A DNA stretch of 64,000 bases. Origin: Rhopalosiphum padi. Lineage: Eukaryota > Arthropoda > Insecta > Hemiptera > Aphididae. The notes under the pieces were generated by a model. The model ran no database searches. It was given only the letters and a program-made list of their open reading frames with translations, and had not been told where the DNA came from. Positions within the stretch are counted from its first letter, which is position 1; every line of letters starts with the position of its first letter. The DNA lies in the NCBI RefSeq assembly GCF_020882245.1, contig NC_083597.1, forward strand, positions 14,852,581-14,916,580, read 5' to 3'. The position numbers and the translations under genes are program-made. Shown here piece by piece: positions 27,701 through 42,959 of this stretch.

Positions 27701-30700
27701 TTTCACTACATACAAGTATTATAATACTGCTGTTATACTACATACGTACACTGGTCTTGTACTGCTGTGTAGTGTGCAGACAAATTTTTATCGTTTATAC
27801 CGATGCGTAATTCTGAAACTTCGTTCGATTGTCTTCTCGGCAACTGCAACAAAAACAAGAAACCGCTTATTATATTAGACTAGAAAATTAATTTTATTAT
27901 ATAGTTCGACGAGGAGAAAGTAATAATGTTCTTTATTCGCTAATAACTATTAGTTTTTTGTTCACTGTCAGGCGGATAACAGTTATTTGCAATTTTTATA
28001 ATGCGTAGTATAATACACTATAACACGACGTGTATCCATATTTATTTTCCATATTGTGAATCGCGTATAATATATAAGCGTGTATATTATACCTAGGTAT
28101 GCTTACTCGCAGTTGCACCTCTTACTCTTAGCCCATGCGAATTATGATAAAAACCCGTCAGTAAGACCATCACGCTACAAACATAATTATGAATTAATCG
28201 GTATTAATATATTATACATTCATTACGAACTTTTATTTTTAAACAAAAATCTAAGTGCCTATATGTTGTATATATTGTAACGCTAATAAATTGTTATTAA
28301 ATTTATATTTTCGTACTTTTTCTTTATTTTTAAACACATTAAATATTTTATATATATTTATACATAAATCGTGAATGTTCGATTAAGTTAAGATAAACTT
28401 TTAGTTAAATGGTGAAAGTTTCTTCTAACAATTCTTAATAACATGTATTAGACTATAACATACGGTCATTGTACGAAGTGTGTAGATCGAAAATTTACAT
28501 TTTCTTTTATTATTTTTGTACTTTCCGATTGACTCATCGTATATAGTGTCAATTAGGTAAATTATACTATAGAATATGTTCTCAGTTAAGTATTTTTAAG
28601 TTCTCTATATCAATTGAAAATGATCTTGTGTGAATTAATGCGGTTCTTTTAAGTCCTTTGAAAATATTATGATATCGTATTATAATAATTAATGGTAATA
28701 TTGTATTCTAATATAATAATAACGTACTACTATATAATATTACATTGGTTTTGATATTTTTTTCTCGTTCTCTGATTTTGTATCTGGTTTCATAAACGAT
28801 GATAAACCATATACTATATATATATATATATCTAGAATATTTTATAATATAATTTATATGTTGCAGCACTGAACGTGGTTCAACTTTAGATTTCCGTATG
28901 TCATTATGGTCAGAGATTTAGTACCATTTTAAGGAGGGTAGTTTATTTGTTTTAAACAAACCTTATATTATTTATGTAAATAATCAAGCAAATTCGCATA
29001 ACCACGGCGTTCTATATAACACCATTAATCTTTAACTATACTTATTTTATTACATACATAATAATTATGCATATTACCTAGATAATACTGTTGTATGATA
29101 AACAACAATAGGTACCTACAAGAAACATATAAAATACAATTAATTATAATCAAACAATTAGAAATATGTTTTAATTTATAATTTGTCTTAAAAACCTTAA
29201 ATAAAATATGTGGTTTTTATATTCTAAGACAAAATGGATGGGCTTAAGATAAAAACTATTCAATCTTAAAATATTCCAAAATACATTCAGATTTAAATAA
29301 AAATATATCATTCCATCAATTAAAAATGTATAATATAATATTAATTAAGAGGGGTAGTACAAAACCGGCGCTTAGAACTAATTTAAGCGTGCTAAGCCAG
29401 ATGGGTGGGGGAGGGGGCTCATAAACTTCACCTTAATTTCTGACTGTGGTGTGCTGGAGCTCACGCACATTATAAATCAATCGAAAATAACACTGTTAGG
29501 TTGGCGGTACCGCGGTGTAAACACCTCGAGCGATTTGATACTGTAGTACCTATATTATAGGCTATTTGCAAAAAGCAATAATAAAAAAAATTCCAGCCCG
29601 CAGATTTCACTACTATTATAGTGGTGGCGGTAATAACGCGTTTGCCAAATACTATACAGTGCTAAATGATTGAACAAAATGCACACCTACCTACCTATTT
29701 CTTACCTCTATGTATATACAACTATACATGCAAGAAATATACCAATATGTGGGTACATAAATATTATGTGCACGCGATTTCAGCAGACCCAATCCGGTTA
29801 ACGATAATACTCGAAAATCGATTAGTTATCAGACCTTAATAGAATGACGCGTATAATAACAAACTAGTCGCAACTATCATAATCAAGCACATATTATTAT
29901 ACTAATAATTATTACACAATTGCATTAAGTTTAAAACGCTAGATGAATTCGACGTTCAGTCGTATATATGCCTGCTACGTTTCAACGATACTTATGCATA
30001 GCCTATGTACAACAAATAGACGTTTTGAGGTATGCATAATGCCCTAAAAAGAAGCTCATTAGTGTATGACAAAATAAGTTTAGATGAGGCTCAAGTCCAC
30101 TATGCACCGACTATTGTGCACGTTTGATAGTGCATACCATTATCATTACATTGTAACAACAACTATATTATTGTCCTCTTGTCAACACGGTAGCAGCGAC
30201 TTTTAAGTTTTAACAATCGTGATATTCAGTGTCACGTTTGCTACTATTATAGAGAAGTTCAACTAGAGCGTTTTACTATCATCGTGTGGATCCAGCTAAA
30301 TCAGCGATAGCGAGATCGATCGATTGGTAATTTGTCTAACCTATTACATATTCGATAAAATATAAACAGTGAAATTTGTTATGCTATCATAGTTTTAACT
30401 AGAGGCTTTAAAAAATAAAAATAAAAATAAAATAAAAACAGTGGAAATAAAAATCGTGATTCTATGACAAACGAAAACAATAATATTGAAAATTAGAACA
30501 TTTTTATAGTATATTATATTATTATAATAAAATAATAACAACAATACCAGAATTTATGTGAGAAACGTACATAATGAGTGGGTAAGTATCTGCATATATA
30601 TAAATAGACTTAAAACGACTCGTTCATTTATCATAATTTCATCAATGTCGCTTTGTATTTCCTGGTATCAAATCACGTAATAAAGATAAGAAGACGAGTT

Positions 30701-33700
30701 ATTACCAAATTCGTAGTTGGAAAAAGTCTTGTGAGTATATAATCATAATACTATATCCTGCGAGTTCCAAACAAGTTTGTATACAATAAAAAAAAAACGA
30801 GCTCTTATAAGCTATTAATACTAATTTTGTTTTTTGTTGTCAAACGATAATGAAGACTCGTTCGGGTCGGCAATATTCGTTCGCGCACAGAACACAATGT
30901 TTTACCTGAAAAACGACAATTTGTTTGCGTACAATTATTATAATATCATTAACATCTCATTCAAATTTAGACTAATATTTTATAACTTACAGTACCTAAT
31001 GCAAGATAATGATATGATGCATTTTAAACATTTCGAGAAGATACATGTATTAATCGAATCGAGTATAATCAATAGTTAGTTTTAAATATTTTTTTCTGTG
31101 ATAATTCGGTTACGTTTTGAGTTATTATATTAAACTTCTTTATGCCTATTTTACTTGAGCGTGTAATGTTAACGAGACACGAGTGGCCAGTGCTCTTTGT
31201 AAGTTTTTTGAGTTATGGTAGACTTTTTCTATACCTAATGTACGCAAACGAATTAGAAAAAAGGGTAAATGTACTCAAAATTCTTCGCCCGACAGGGTTA
31301 AACCATCACTAGCTGTTGGGTGTCTTAAGTATTGTACCTATAATCATATTTAATTAAAGCAGATTCCGTGATTATAAATTACCGACATTATAATATGAAT
31401 CTATGTATGTATATACAATAATAATATATTTATACACACTTAAAGATTTGTGTTATGTATTATGTTATATTATATATTATAACATAATATTTGGAAAAAT
31501 AATTCGCTATTAGTTTTTGTTGTTGAAACATTTTGTGGGTTTTTTACGATTATCACAAAGATTCCTACATAACAAAACATTAACACATAGTGCATACTAA
31601 AACATACTCATATATATATACAGTATATATTCGTAATTTATCAAATTCACATTGTATTGCCGAATTTCCATAATGTATTATAATGAAAAAACTTTTTATT
31701 TATTTATATATTATAAATACGTACAATTTTATGTTTGTAAGCATTTTCTAAAAAAATAGTATTTCATAAAATGTCTTTAAAAAAAAAAAAGCCATATGAG
31801 ATCTGACCCCACTCCCTTTCATATACATTCCTGCTGTATATAGGTTTATATACTATAGAAACGCGAAATTTGCGATTTACGCTCTGGCGATTCCAGAATG
31901 CAGCGTTGCTAGCATTAAATTATTTAATATAATATGCGCATCGTTAGCGCCGCTATATTGTTATTGTCTCGTCACTTTAGAACTTTTGAACCATTTAGTT
32001 GAAAATGTATAAATACATATTGCATTGTTATGCACATACGCGTTTTAATAATGCGTTTATATATTATTTCCTTGTATACAACTTCTCGAACTTTTTTTAA
32101 CAGTAACAATCATTTTTAGATTGTGAGTGGACAATAATATGTATTCATTATAAAATTATGTGTAATTTTTTTCTATCTGTCATCACCGTTTAGGATTTTT
32201 TTTTTTTTGAAGAAAATTGGATCTAGTTGGTGCATTGGAAAGGGAGGTTGACAAAACAACAATTTTAATACTTACTTTAGTAATCAGGGTAAATAATTAA
32301 AAACAATTAGATATTTTTACGCAAAACCAGTTTTTGACTACATTGACTATATGATTACTTTGTTTTGTAATAATTCAAATACGAATTATTTAGAAACTTG
32401 AAATTTTTATTAAGTGTTTATAATATTTTGAGTATTTTCAATATAATATGGGAATTTTTTAAAAATATTTATAAACAATTAAAATTTCCGATTTTTTTTT
32501 ATTTTTATTAATGCCGATAAAAAATATATGAATCAGTAAAAATTATGTAGTACAGAGTTCCTAATAAGTTTTTGATTTTCAAATCAAAAAAAGTCAACAA
32601 TATTTTGTATTTAAAAAATTAAGTAAAAATGTAATTATATCTGTTTACTTTTAAGTAATAAATATATTGTACCTACTTAAAAAATTATTTGATTTCATTT
32701 TAATATATGTTAACACTTGTACCTACTCAATAATGATCTGTTCATATTTTCTACTGCGCATAATGTAAAACTTAACAATATAGTTAACTATATGTTATAA
32801 GTAACATCAACATCTACAGACTTAAAAATACATCGTAATTATTTTCGCACTTTAAGTGTAATATACTCTGATACATTTTATATGTACCTGTTAATAAGTA
32901 TACTGAAAATACAGACTTCACGCTAAGTGATGTGCTAATATTTGTATATACTATATAACATATTGTTGATTTTAAAATAGTTTTGTAACTTCTACAGTTT
33001 TGCACAAATAATATAATATTGTTATTAATTTAAAATAAAGCACTGTCTTTAATATTTAATCATTTGTATTGTACCTTACGGTCCTTTATGACTGTGTTGA
33101 TTAAATAATAAAATATATGTAGGTTTTATGCGTTTTTTATCAAAATAAAATCGTTATTACAATATAGAATCCAAATTATTATTGAGCATATGGCGTCAAT
33201 GTTTTAATTTACTATTATTCACTACACACGTTCAAATAAAAATGTTATTATTATTAGAACTAATTAAAATAACACGAATAATAACAGTAGAAAACGATTT
33301 TCTCAATATACCATAGAATATATAACATGAATAAATGAACGTTAATATGGTATCGTGACTTGCAACATTATATTATTATTATCCTGCACTGCTTTTCGGC
33401 GTGGGTTAGCAGATGTTTGGGAATAACAATATAATTTCGGAGGGTAAAAAAATAGAAAACATTGAAATAATACGACAAATACGTATAATTACGAGCCGGT
33501 GTATATTTATTTTAAGGAAAAATTACTCGTGTATAATTTCAGAAAATATCTGTTTATGTGTTTCGAATAATTAACAAGGGACAATGTATATTACAAAAGA
33601 TACCTTTATGTATATCTTGTTTTGAAAGGTGGTCACACCAGCATTTTCTGTCTTTGTTCAATCCTATATTATGTACGAGTTTAACGTTACAAAACTCATG

Positions 33701-36130
33701 TTTTTCGTTTGATAAAAAAATATTTGTTTTTAATAGATGTATGTAGTTGACGAAAATGTTAAGTATTTAATATTTAACCACATTCAAAATATTTTTGTTC
33801 GTTTAACAATCAGACTATAACATATGATACCATTGGAAATATAATATAGGAATTCACTTAAAATATAAATATAATTTATTTAAAATATATCATAGATATA
33901 TTATAATATTATAGGTTAATATAATATACATTTTCAATTTAGGTATAAATACGAAATTTAAAAATGATAAGCATTTTTTACAAAGACTGAAAATGTCATG
34001 CACTTTGATGTATATTATATATTTTTTAAATATTCATCAATATTAGTTTGTTTATGGAGAAATTTTAACCGAAATTGTGAATACTAGTTTTACAATAATA
34101 TATACACCTGGGATAACCAAAGATGGTAAATTCGGTTATTATATGCTTCGTCTTATTATGGTAATCGTAAAAATTAATTACAGAATACGCTATTTAACTG
34201 GGTCAAATGCTTGTTTCGTTTCGTTCAATCGACGAGGTTTTTTTAAAAAACTTATTCTGTCTTTGTTTTCTGTGGTACCAAAAAAGTTATTCCATTATCA
34301 TTATTTTTTTTTTACAACGTTATATTATGCGTCCGGGAAATTTATATATTTAAGAATAAAGTACCTACAGTGAAATAAACTTTTATAGTATTTTTATTTA
34401 AAAAAAAAAAATAAAAAAACATTAATTCACTGCTTTTAAAAACGTTAATGTAATTTTAAACATAAAAGCGTTTTTAAGAAAAATTAGGTAAGTAACGTGA
34501 TTAAAATACACTTAAAATTTTATTTTCAAAAGAAGAAAAAACAAATATTAGCCCATGTAACTTTCATTCATTTGAATGCAAATGAAATACATTTCGTTGA
34601 AATAATCGATTTAAGAATATGGTCACTATAACAGCAACAAAAAATGTTTTAGGTGTTTATTTTGTACAAAAGAAAATACAAATAAATAATATTCCTATAC
34701 AAAATAGAGACTAAACATTTTCATGTATTATAAATTTTAGTGTTTTAAAAATGTGGAATAAAATACTATATTATTCTGAAATTTGAATGTCTGCAATGAT
34801 AAAGTTTTTGAAAATTGTTAACACCTTATTGTTGTTGCTATTAATATTTTAATAACTAATATATTATAATAAAAATCGAAAAATATTGTTTTAATTTGTT
34901 TAGTTCTTAACTTACAACGCACACGATATATTATAGTATACAACTGTTTTTTATATAAAATACGTGTAAAACGATTAAAAAGAACCTTACATCGATAGTA
35001 GATATACACAGTACATATTAATATTGTAGTATTTTAGAAATATAAGGTATTATTTATTGAAAAGATTAAACAACGTCGTCATTATGATGGACACTGCAGT
35101 AGGCATTATAAATAAAGTACGATACATATTATATAAAATTAAAATATATAAATATATTAAATATGCAGAAATTAGATAATAATAAACTAAGTAATATAAT
35201 ATTAATTAATATTCATCGCTTTTAGACTACAATGGCTGAATCATATAGTTACACTTAACTATTTAAGCACATTTCAAGTGGTATACAATGTATGAATCCA
35301 CTATGAATATATGATGTATAAGATACGGAGAAAAGTACTTAATGCATTTGAATATTATTTTTTAAGATACTGAAAATTAAAAAACAGATTCATCACTAAT
35401 ATGTTTCATAATACATCTATACAGATACAATTCGAAAATTGATGAAGTATAATATATACATCAAAATAATATAAATATATACATAATAATAATTAATAAT
35501 TAATCAATAAAAAAAACTTAAATTTAAAAAAAAAATCTAATTAAATAATAAAAATTCATCACGCACTACAATAATTATTTATATTTTGAATAACTGCAGT
35601 AAATTGAATATACACATTTTTTACTACATGCGTGTATTTAAAATTAAATTCAAAACTTTTTTTTAATATATAAAAGTTTTTATATTTTTAGTATATTATA
35701 TTATAATTTTGATTATTATAAAAATGTTTGAATAATAATACATTTTTTGAAGTCAATTCTCGTATAGGTAAATGCAGATTTAAAAAAACATATTTTACTA
35801 ACTGCATATTATAACAACATGACAAACATAATATTATATCAATGATTTTTAAAAAGAAAAAATTCCATCTCTGATGCATTTTAATATAAAGAACAATAAT
35901 ATACTGCAGTTACGGGCCACTAATATGATTTCTTGTGGTCTTGTGAAACAGTCAGTAAGACGCGGTGGCCCACTCTGTACCACGATATGCACGTAAAACC
36001 ACGCACACGCGATATCATCGCAACAGAATATAACTCACTATTGTAGGTCATATATATTTTATTGTAAATAGTAATGATTAATTATAACAATATATATATA
36101 TATATATAATATATACGCCATACATAAAAT
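24781..36130. other. Long AT-rich gene desert
   Basis: More than 11 kb without a supportable gene. Frames above 60 codons here (for example 30834-31079 and 34077-34373) have no recognisable motif and no convincing splice or start context. About 25400-25860 and 29340-29600 are less repetitive and look like old interspersed repeats, but I could not find paired ends. A G-rich patch (GGGTGGGGGAGGGGG, about 29403-29417) lies in the second. The rest is AT-rich with TA and TTA tracts. Confidence 0.5.
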
Positions 36131-38520
36131 ATTACATTTATATCGATTTCAAGACCGCAAACTGTTTATAATACGCTGGTCGTACTACACCTCTATGTGC
36201 ACATAATATTATATTATTATTATTATGTATATAGGCGTATACAACCTGTGCGTAACCGGACTGGGACACGCATATTAATATAATAATAACGTCGTGGAAA
36301 CGATACGCGCGCGCGGTAGTCGCGTTAAAACTCAATACCCGCGAGAGACCGAATCCCAAACGCACATCTCATCGTTTTCGAGTGTTTGCGCCTCTTCCTT
36401 TCATATATATTATACAGATATTGTATTATAATAATACCACATACGTACCGCGTGCATCTAAATCGACCGTCTCGTTATAGTAATTAAATTTACTAGTGTC
36501 TCACCTGTATTAGTAGTAGCAGGTACCTATATATATTATTATACATTATTGTACAGCGCGTCATAATGATATCGCATCGTATCGGTACCGCGAGGATAAC
36601 GCGATATTTTCACACGAGTCTACAATATTATGTATTGGTCCATTGGAAATAATAATCATCATATAAATATATACATAATATATGTGTATAATATAATTCG
36701 AGCTGTTGCAGGATTCACTTCGCGCTCATTGTAGCGTGCGTTACGAGTATATGATATTATTATTATTATTATATTGTGATGTTTTATACTATTACCATCA
36801 CCGTCCAACTATCGTATTATTATTTTGTGAGCGCGTACGACGTATTTGTATTATATAACGTGCCGCCGAAGATTTATCATTATATTATGTACTGCAAGCA
36901 TCCCTGTGTATTAGTAGGTATATATATATATTATATAGATCGTAATTTGTAAGTTGCGCGAGAAATCGTAATTTGTCTCGAACAACCTGTTATACCGAAA
37001 GTGGATCAATTAAAATTAAAAATAATAAATTGGTGAGGGAGAGAGCAAATCAAGTAAGGTCCGACGTTAAACGATTTACGTCCCGCGTAGATCGGAAAAA
37101 AACACAAAATAATAAAGGACTTCTCGGGTACGGCATAATATCACGCCTTTCGTGCGGCGGGGTGATGGTACAGTATATATATATACGATTCCTTTTGTCG
37201 GCTAAGCCGCCATGCGGGGCGGCTTATAAAACAAACAAAAACGGTTTTTATAATACTGTCCGTGATGCGGAAAATTTTTTTTTTAATGGTTTATTTGTAC
37301 GAGAAATTGGATTTCGGATTTTTTTTTCATCATTATCCATTATAATATATATAGGTATAGTATTATTCGTTCCAAGTTCGATTAAACACTCGACGGACTA
37401 AACAATACAATGACCGGGAGAAAATATTATATTATCGTCGCGTATAGGTAGGCACAAGATTGAAAAAAGGAAAAAATTAAACTAAAACTAATGCGGTTAC
37501 CAAACCAAAGCTAATGATGACAGGGTGGGTTTAATCGCGAAGCGGTAGAAGGCGTTTACGCCGAATCGTTTTTGAGATTTCAAAAATTAATAGTCCACCA
37601 TCGGTTTAACGTTCCAACAAAACATTCAAAATCATCTTATACATACACCATAGGCATATGACACTGCAGGTACTACCTATATATTATAAATCTTCCGATA
37701 ACCTATATCAATGCATACTGCATACTTATTGTATGTATAAACCAACCAATTATTAATCAAAAGAAAATTAAATGCATATGAAAAAAACATTATTTGTTTA
37801 TAAAATCAATACGAGATTAATTTTACGTCACAATTCTGCAATATAACACATTGTAAATACCAAATGATTTGTTTTCAAAAGTATATACTAGTAAATTTAT
37901 AATATTTTAAATACACTCCGTAACAAAATTTAAATCAGTGACGAATCATTTGAGGAGGGGGCAGTTAATTTTTTTATATTGGGAGGTATTAACACGGGTC
38001 CTTTATAAGTTTGATATGCTGATTATTTGAGGATAAGTAACATATAACATCTTAAACTGTTTCCGCAACCATTATATATAAGTTATTAAAATTTCAATAC
38101 ATGGTTATGTACTACGAAATACGTTTGCAGAATATTGAGATAATTTTCAAATTTTCCCGAAATCATACAACACTGATTTAAACTGTAATTAATAGTTGGT
38201 ATTAAGTTTTTTTCAATACATCATAGTGATACATAATATATAAGTTTTAAAATTGGTTACTTAGACTGAGTAAAATCATACTCGCATATTAATTTAATAA
38301 AATATAAATAGTATAATTTCATGATTGACTATTTGAAGTTAATTATATGTAATATGTATTAATACTTTTATTATATACGCGTAAAGAATATATTATAGGA
38401 ACCTATAATATACATATATTACAAAATTTTGAAATTGGCCATATTATTCTTTCAAGATCCGTTCTGGTCGAACAACCATTAAATAATGTACCTATTATGC
38501 TAAAAATAAGAATGGACAGA
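36131..38520. other. Non-coding DNA with mixed composition
   Basis: 36140-36620 and 36950-37230 contain CpG-rich patches. A 142-codon plus frame at 36973-37401 begins at TTG, not ATG, and has no motif, so I do not accept it. At about 37207-37226 an AGCCGCC / GGCGGCT inverted pair can form a 7-bp hairpin with a 6-base loop. A CAGTGACGAAT word followed by a GGAGGGGG run at about 37938 resembles a hAT end, but no partner was found. Confidence 0.45.
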
Positions 38521-38563
38521 GTTTTAACGTGTTATATTACAGCCACGAAATCCGTCTAATAGC

Positions 38564-38630
38564 AGATTAGTAATATATTTGTAATAATCTCTTCCGGATT
38601 AATAAGCAAGCAACATATTGTTCGGGATTA
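38564..38630. promoter_or_regulatory. Cluster of Bicoid/Otd-type (GGATTA-like) words
   Basis: Within 67 bases there are AGATTAG (38564-38570), TAATCT (38585-38590, the same word on the other strand), GGATTA (38596-38601) and GGATTA (38625-38630). K50 homeodomain proteins such as Otd and Bicoid-like factors bind TAATCC/GGATTA. In AT-rich DNA a cluster of relaxed matches can arise by chance, so this is only a candidate. Confidence 0.22.
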
Positions 38631-39400
38631 ATTTTATAGACATTTTTGGTTTTTGGCGTATCGACGGACAATGGTACTACTATAGTCGGTTTTTAACGTT
38701 CAGAAACAAGTTTAAAAAAGTGTATATACATTATAATATATATTCTTTATACGAGTCTTGAATTAAAATTGATTTTATTGCCGCATTCGATAGTATTACG
38801 ACTATAATGAAATGACTATATATCTATTATATACACAATATTGTATATATATTATATTATTATTATAACTGAATAATAGTAATGGAGTATATTACAAGCA
38901 GTGTTTTACAGCTATTATATTCGCTTTGTTTACGCCATAGTTAACTTAATGAAAATTCAACGATGCGGTTTCCTTTAAATAAATAAATAATAATAATAAA
39001 AAAAAACAAAACAAAAATGTGTGTGTTTATAAATTAAGAGAACAATAAAAATGAATGGTGAATTTAAAACCGACTTTTATTTATTTATTTTTCCGTAAAT
39101 CTTTTTTTCGTCCGCCGCCGAAAAGCTCGATTTCCTTGTGCAGTGTTTGATGTATATGTATGTATACATGTTTATTATTATTTCATTTTGAGCTTTTTTT
39201 TTTTTTTTTGTAACTCGGAAAAGCGATAAAATAAAAACGTTGATAATAGAACAACAGTGGTGCGTGTGTGCATGTTAGGAGAGCGGATGAAGAGCAAGAG
39301 AGAAGGAGCAAAAAAAAACACATAAAAACTAGCGGCAGTAAACAAAAAAAAAAAAAAAATAGCAGGCAACGTTTTGTTGGCACAATTTACGGCAAATAAA
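38631..39400. other. AT-rich non-coding DNA
   Basis: No gene. T and A homopolymer runs near 39192-39210 and 39344-39359 generate Phe/Lys-rich frames that are not real. Confidence 0.55.
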
Positions 39401-40300
39401 AACGAACGCATCCGGACTAAATGAAATAAACCAATACGACAAGCGATGTCCGGATGCGAATATAAAAGGGATGGAATTCACCCTCGGAGCCGGTGTTTTT
39501 TTCCGTGCTTTATTTATTTTATTTTATATTTTTATTTTACTTTTTATGACGAAACGAAACGAGACTGCGTTATATTATTATTATTATAACTCGAAAATCG
39601 CTACACGCGCCCGCCATTTCGTTCGATCGAAAAAATTAACGAAACAATGACCGCCGCTCGTCGTGCGTATATTATATATATATGTATGTCATATGATATA
39701 TAATATATGCGCGCGTGGGTGTATTATATAATGAATGTTCGTCAGAACGACCGTAATAATTATAATATTATGCGTTTTACAATGATATCGTGATTTATGA
39801 CAAACGAAAAAAAAATTGCACACGAGGGGGGAAGTGCAATATTGTGTATATACAGTCGGTGTAGAATATGCGCGGGACTAGTCGAATAGACAACAGATTG
39901 GGTTCCGCGTTCCCTCCGTCGACAACACCCCGTCAATAGGTTTTCATAGTGTTATCGTCACGCCGCCACTGTGTATATAAAATATACGGTCATCGTTAAT
40001 AAATAATTGTGAGTGTGTGTGTGTGTGTACACCGTCCACCGGTGATTTGTGACCGGTCGGCGGCGGGACTTATGGTTTGTGATCGACCTCTAATTGCGTT
40101 ATTTCCTATCACGCGGCCCCTCCACGGCGAGCGAAAATAAAAAAATAATAATAATACAAAATACGAAATTACTATTGTAATAGCAACTATATACGCCTAT
40201 ATATATATATTATATACGGAGGTATTATTTACCTGCGGGTGGCGGTGGGAAATCAAAACAGCGTGCACGGCTCCTGGACAGGTAGACCGCTGCAAAAGTG
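39401..40300. other. G+C-richer non-coding block with a TATA-like box
   Basis: A TATAAAAGGG word at 39461-39470 sits in a CG-containing patch, but no TCAGT-type initiator lies about 30 bases downstream, so a promoter is not established. CG-rich segments (39590-39660, 39895-40130) and a short GT microsatellite (40013-40028) follow. No open frame is convincing. Confidence 0.35.
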
Positions 40301-42959
40301 ACTGACAGGTATAGAGCAAAGGGCTCCTCCTTTTCATTTATTCTCTGTGGTGTATACATAATATCGTCCGCCTTTTCTCACTCCCTCCACCCTCTCTGGC
40401 TCACTCGAAAACCTATTTATAAGTCGTTCATCGGTCATTATTATATTATTATATTGCTGGCTTCGATAAAACAAAATAAATATCAGGCAGTATTTATTTT
40501 CCACGCAATGCCATAAGCTCATAATAATAACAATTATTATCTGAAACAAACTATTTTTTTCTACGAATCGTGATTCGTGCGAATACTATAAACTGAAAAA
40601 AACAAATTGACATAAACATTAAGGCATTTATATATAGTGTCGTCGATTCTGGGTATACTACGTTAAAAACTGTTTAGTATTTACTCTACATTAAAATAAT
40701 ATGTTCTACCTTATACCTACTACCAACCTACATAAATATGATATGATGGTTCATTACACCACCCTGCACATAAGTAAGTGTTATTACTAATAACACGCTG
40801 TTTTCACTCCCTACATAATACTTAAAATGAATTTTATAAGCGACTGTATTATATTGTTGTATAATTTAATAATACGAATCCGATTTCTTATAATTTTTTT
40901 TAGTTAAATCATTATTTTTTTTATAAACATACTCATACAACACGTCTGTTTATTGTACCTATTGGGTAATATGTGAAATTGTGAACAAGATACAATTGTA
41001 ATCTAATTAAAAGAGATAAATTATAATAACCTAGTACATAATTTATCAAAATGTTCGAATTAACTTAACATCGTGAAAATGTTAATAAAAATTTCAATTG
41101 CACTTTAGATTGCCATATTATAATATATGTACATAATAACGGGCGTCAGTGAAAGACAATTTTTGATGGTTTCTACACTTTCTAAATAATGAACAACAGG
41201 CAGTGCAGCTATATGGGATCGTATTATAACTACTTTTATGCAACAATAGCTGGTATATTTAATTGTATCAATAATATTAATGATTCTATGATAATAATAC
41301 TTTTTTCTTTTGTATATATGAAATAAAATATATATTCAGTTATATCTCATATATTATAATATATATACAAAGTTATGAGCAATTTTATGTAACTTATAGA
41401 TTAGCAAAAAACTATAGGGAACATTATATTTAACGTGTTATGTTTTTAGTCTTGGAAATGCATATTCTACTCATACGTATATCATATACTAATATCGCAT
41501 AATTATATTAATGCATTTGAAATTATGTATTAAATATATTAACTGTATTTGGGTTTACTAATGGGTATATCATTCGGTTACTATAACCTTATATAAAATA
41601 TTCCCTATTAGTGTTATATTTGTATATTTGAATGTGTACAATCGAAAGACGCACCGATGAGTGCAGCAAGTATACTTATTTTTTATAGACCTATTATATA
41701 GTAAACAATAAAATTCATACAAAAAAAATTGTTTCCGGCTTACACAAGTTGCGTGTATAAGTTATTGTATTGCTTATTTTTCTCATTGGTTTCACTTTTT
41801 TAACTTGTTTCGTTAAAGAATCTATAAATGTCGTTGTTTCTCACACAAACTATGTATTATATTATAATATATGATAATAGTGTATACATACCTCGAGTAT
41901 ATATATCACGCTTATACAATACAAAACGATATTGTGCGTACATACATATATATATATATATAATATATACGTTATATACGTGTATAAATGCAAGTAGTTT
42001 GAAATACAACTTACTCGATAGTATACACATACATGTATGAAACACAACGCTATTGATATCTCTGCCTCGGGCGGGCTGATGCTGCACATGCGTATTATAT
42101 CTGTGTTTGGTATATGTATCGGTGGATATATACATGATGGTATAGCTAGTAAGTGCATAAATCGTTTTAAAGTTGTGTGTGTGTGTGTGTGATCAGTTCA
42201 GTACATTTATAGTACATACATGAGAAAGAAAACGGAGGATATATATAATGCGCGTGTACTCGGAATGTGTGTGTATGTGAGAGACCCATTTTGTGTCGTT
42301 CGCAATAGTCAAATCGAGTTACGTTCGTCGACGACGGTGAGACGTCCAAATAAAAATCCTCGACTCTGTGCGCGCGCGGGGGCTTTTACGGGCCACTAAA
42401 CAAAGTGCGTTTTTCGTGGCAAAAACTTTCCTTTTTTTTGCTTTTCGCACCGCCCCCACCCTCCACTGCTACCTAGTCCTTCTAAGACTCACTACCACTT
42501 CTATGTGTATGCCGCACCCCAAAATGTATATATATATATTATACGCACAAACACGCTGGCGTATATGTATGTACCTATGTATGTATAAGTTTATATATAT
42601 ATACATCCACATACATAGGATACTACACACGAAGAAAATTGGATGCCGAGCGCGCGAGTTCGTCGAAAAATAAATCAATTGAAACGTTAAACCCGCCGAG
42701 GGCACCGAACGAGTGTAGGTAAAGGTACGCTATTTATATATAATGTACTTTGGACGAATCTGACGAAGTGAAGTGAGTGCCCGTAACGGTATATATAATA
42801 TACTTAACTCGATCATTTTTTTCCATTTTAAACTTTTTCGATTCAACCTACACCCATTCGCGAATTTTATTGCTATCCCTCGTGACCACTACATGCAAAG
42901 ACCTCTCCGAAGTCAGATACGATAATAATATCTTCTACGACACGACTTCACTGAAGTGT
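40301..42959. other. Non-coding DNA with CA/TA simple repeats
   Basis: Open frames at 41828-42158 and 42368-42705 translate TA- and CA-rich DNA and are rejected. A (TG)9 run is at 42174-42191. A CG-rich patch lies at 42295-42420. No transposon ends found. Confidence 0.5.

Noticed and set aside
29395..29420. G-quadruplex candidate
   Set aside because: Only three clear G tracts are present, so a standard four-tract motif is not met.
30640..30830. Possible THAP-like coding fragment
   Set aside because: A plus frame reads FVFPGIKSRNKDKKTSYY, but the required zinc-binding cysteines and downstream motif are missing.
36973..37401. 142-codon plus frame
   Set aside because: Starts at TTG, which is not a normal animal start, and has no motif or coding composition.
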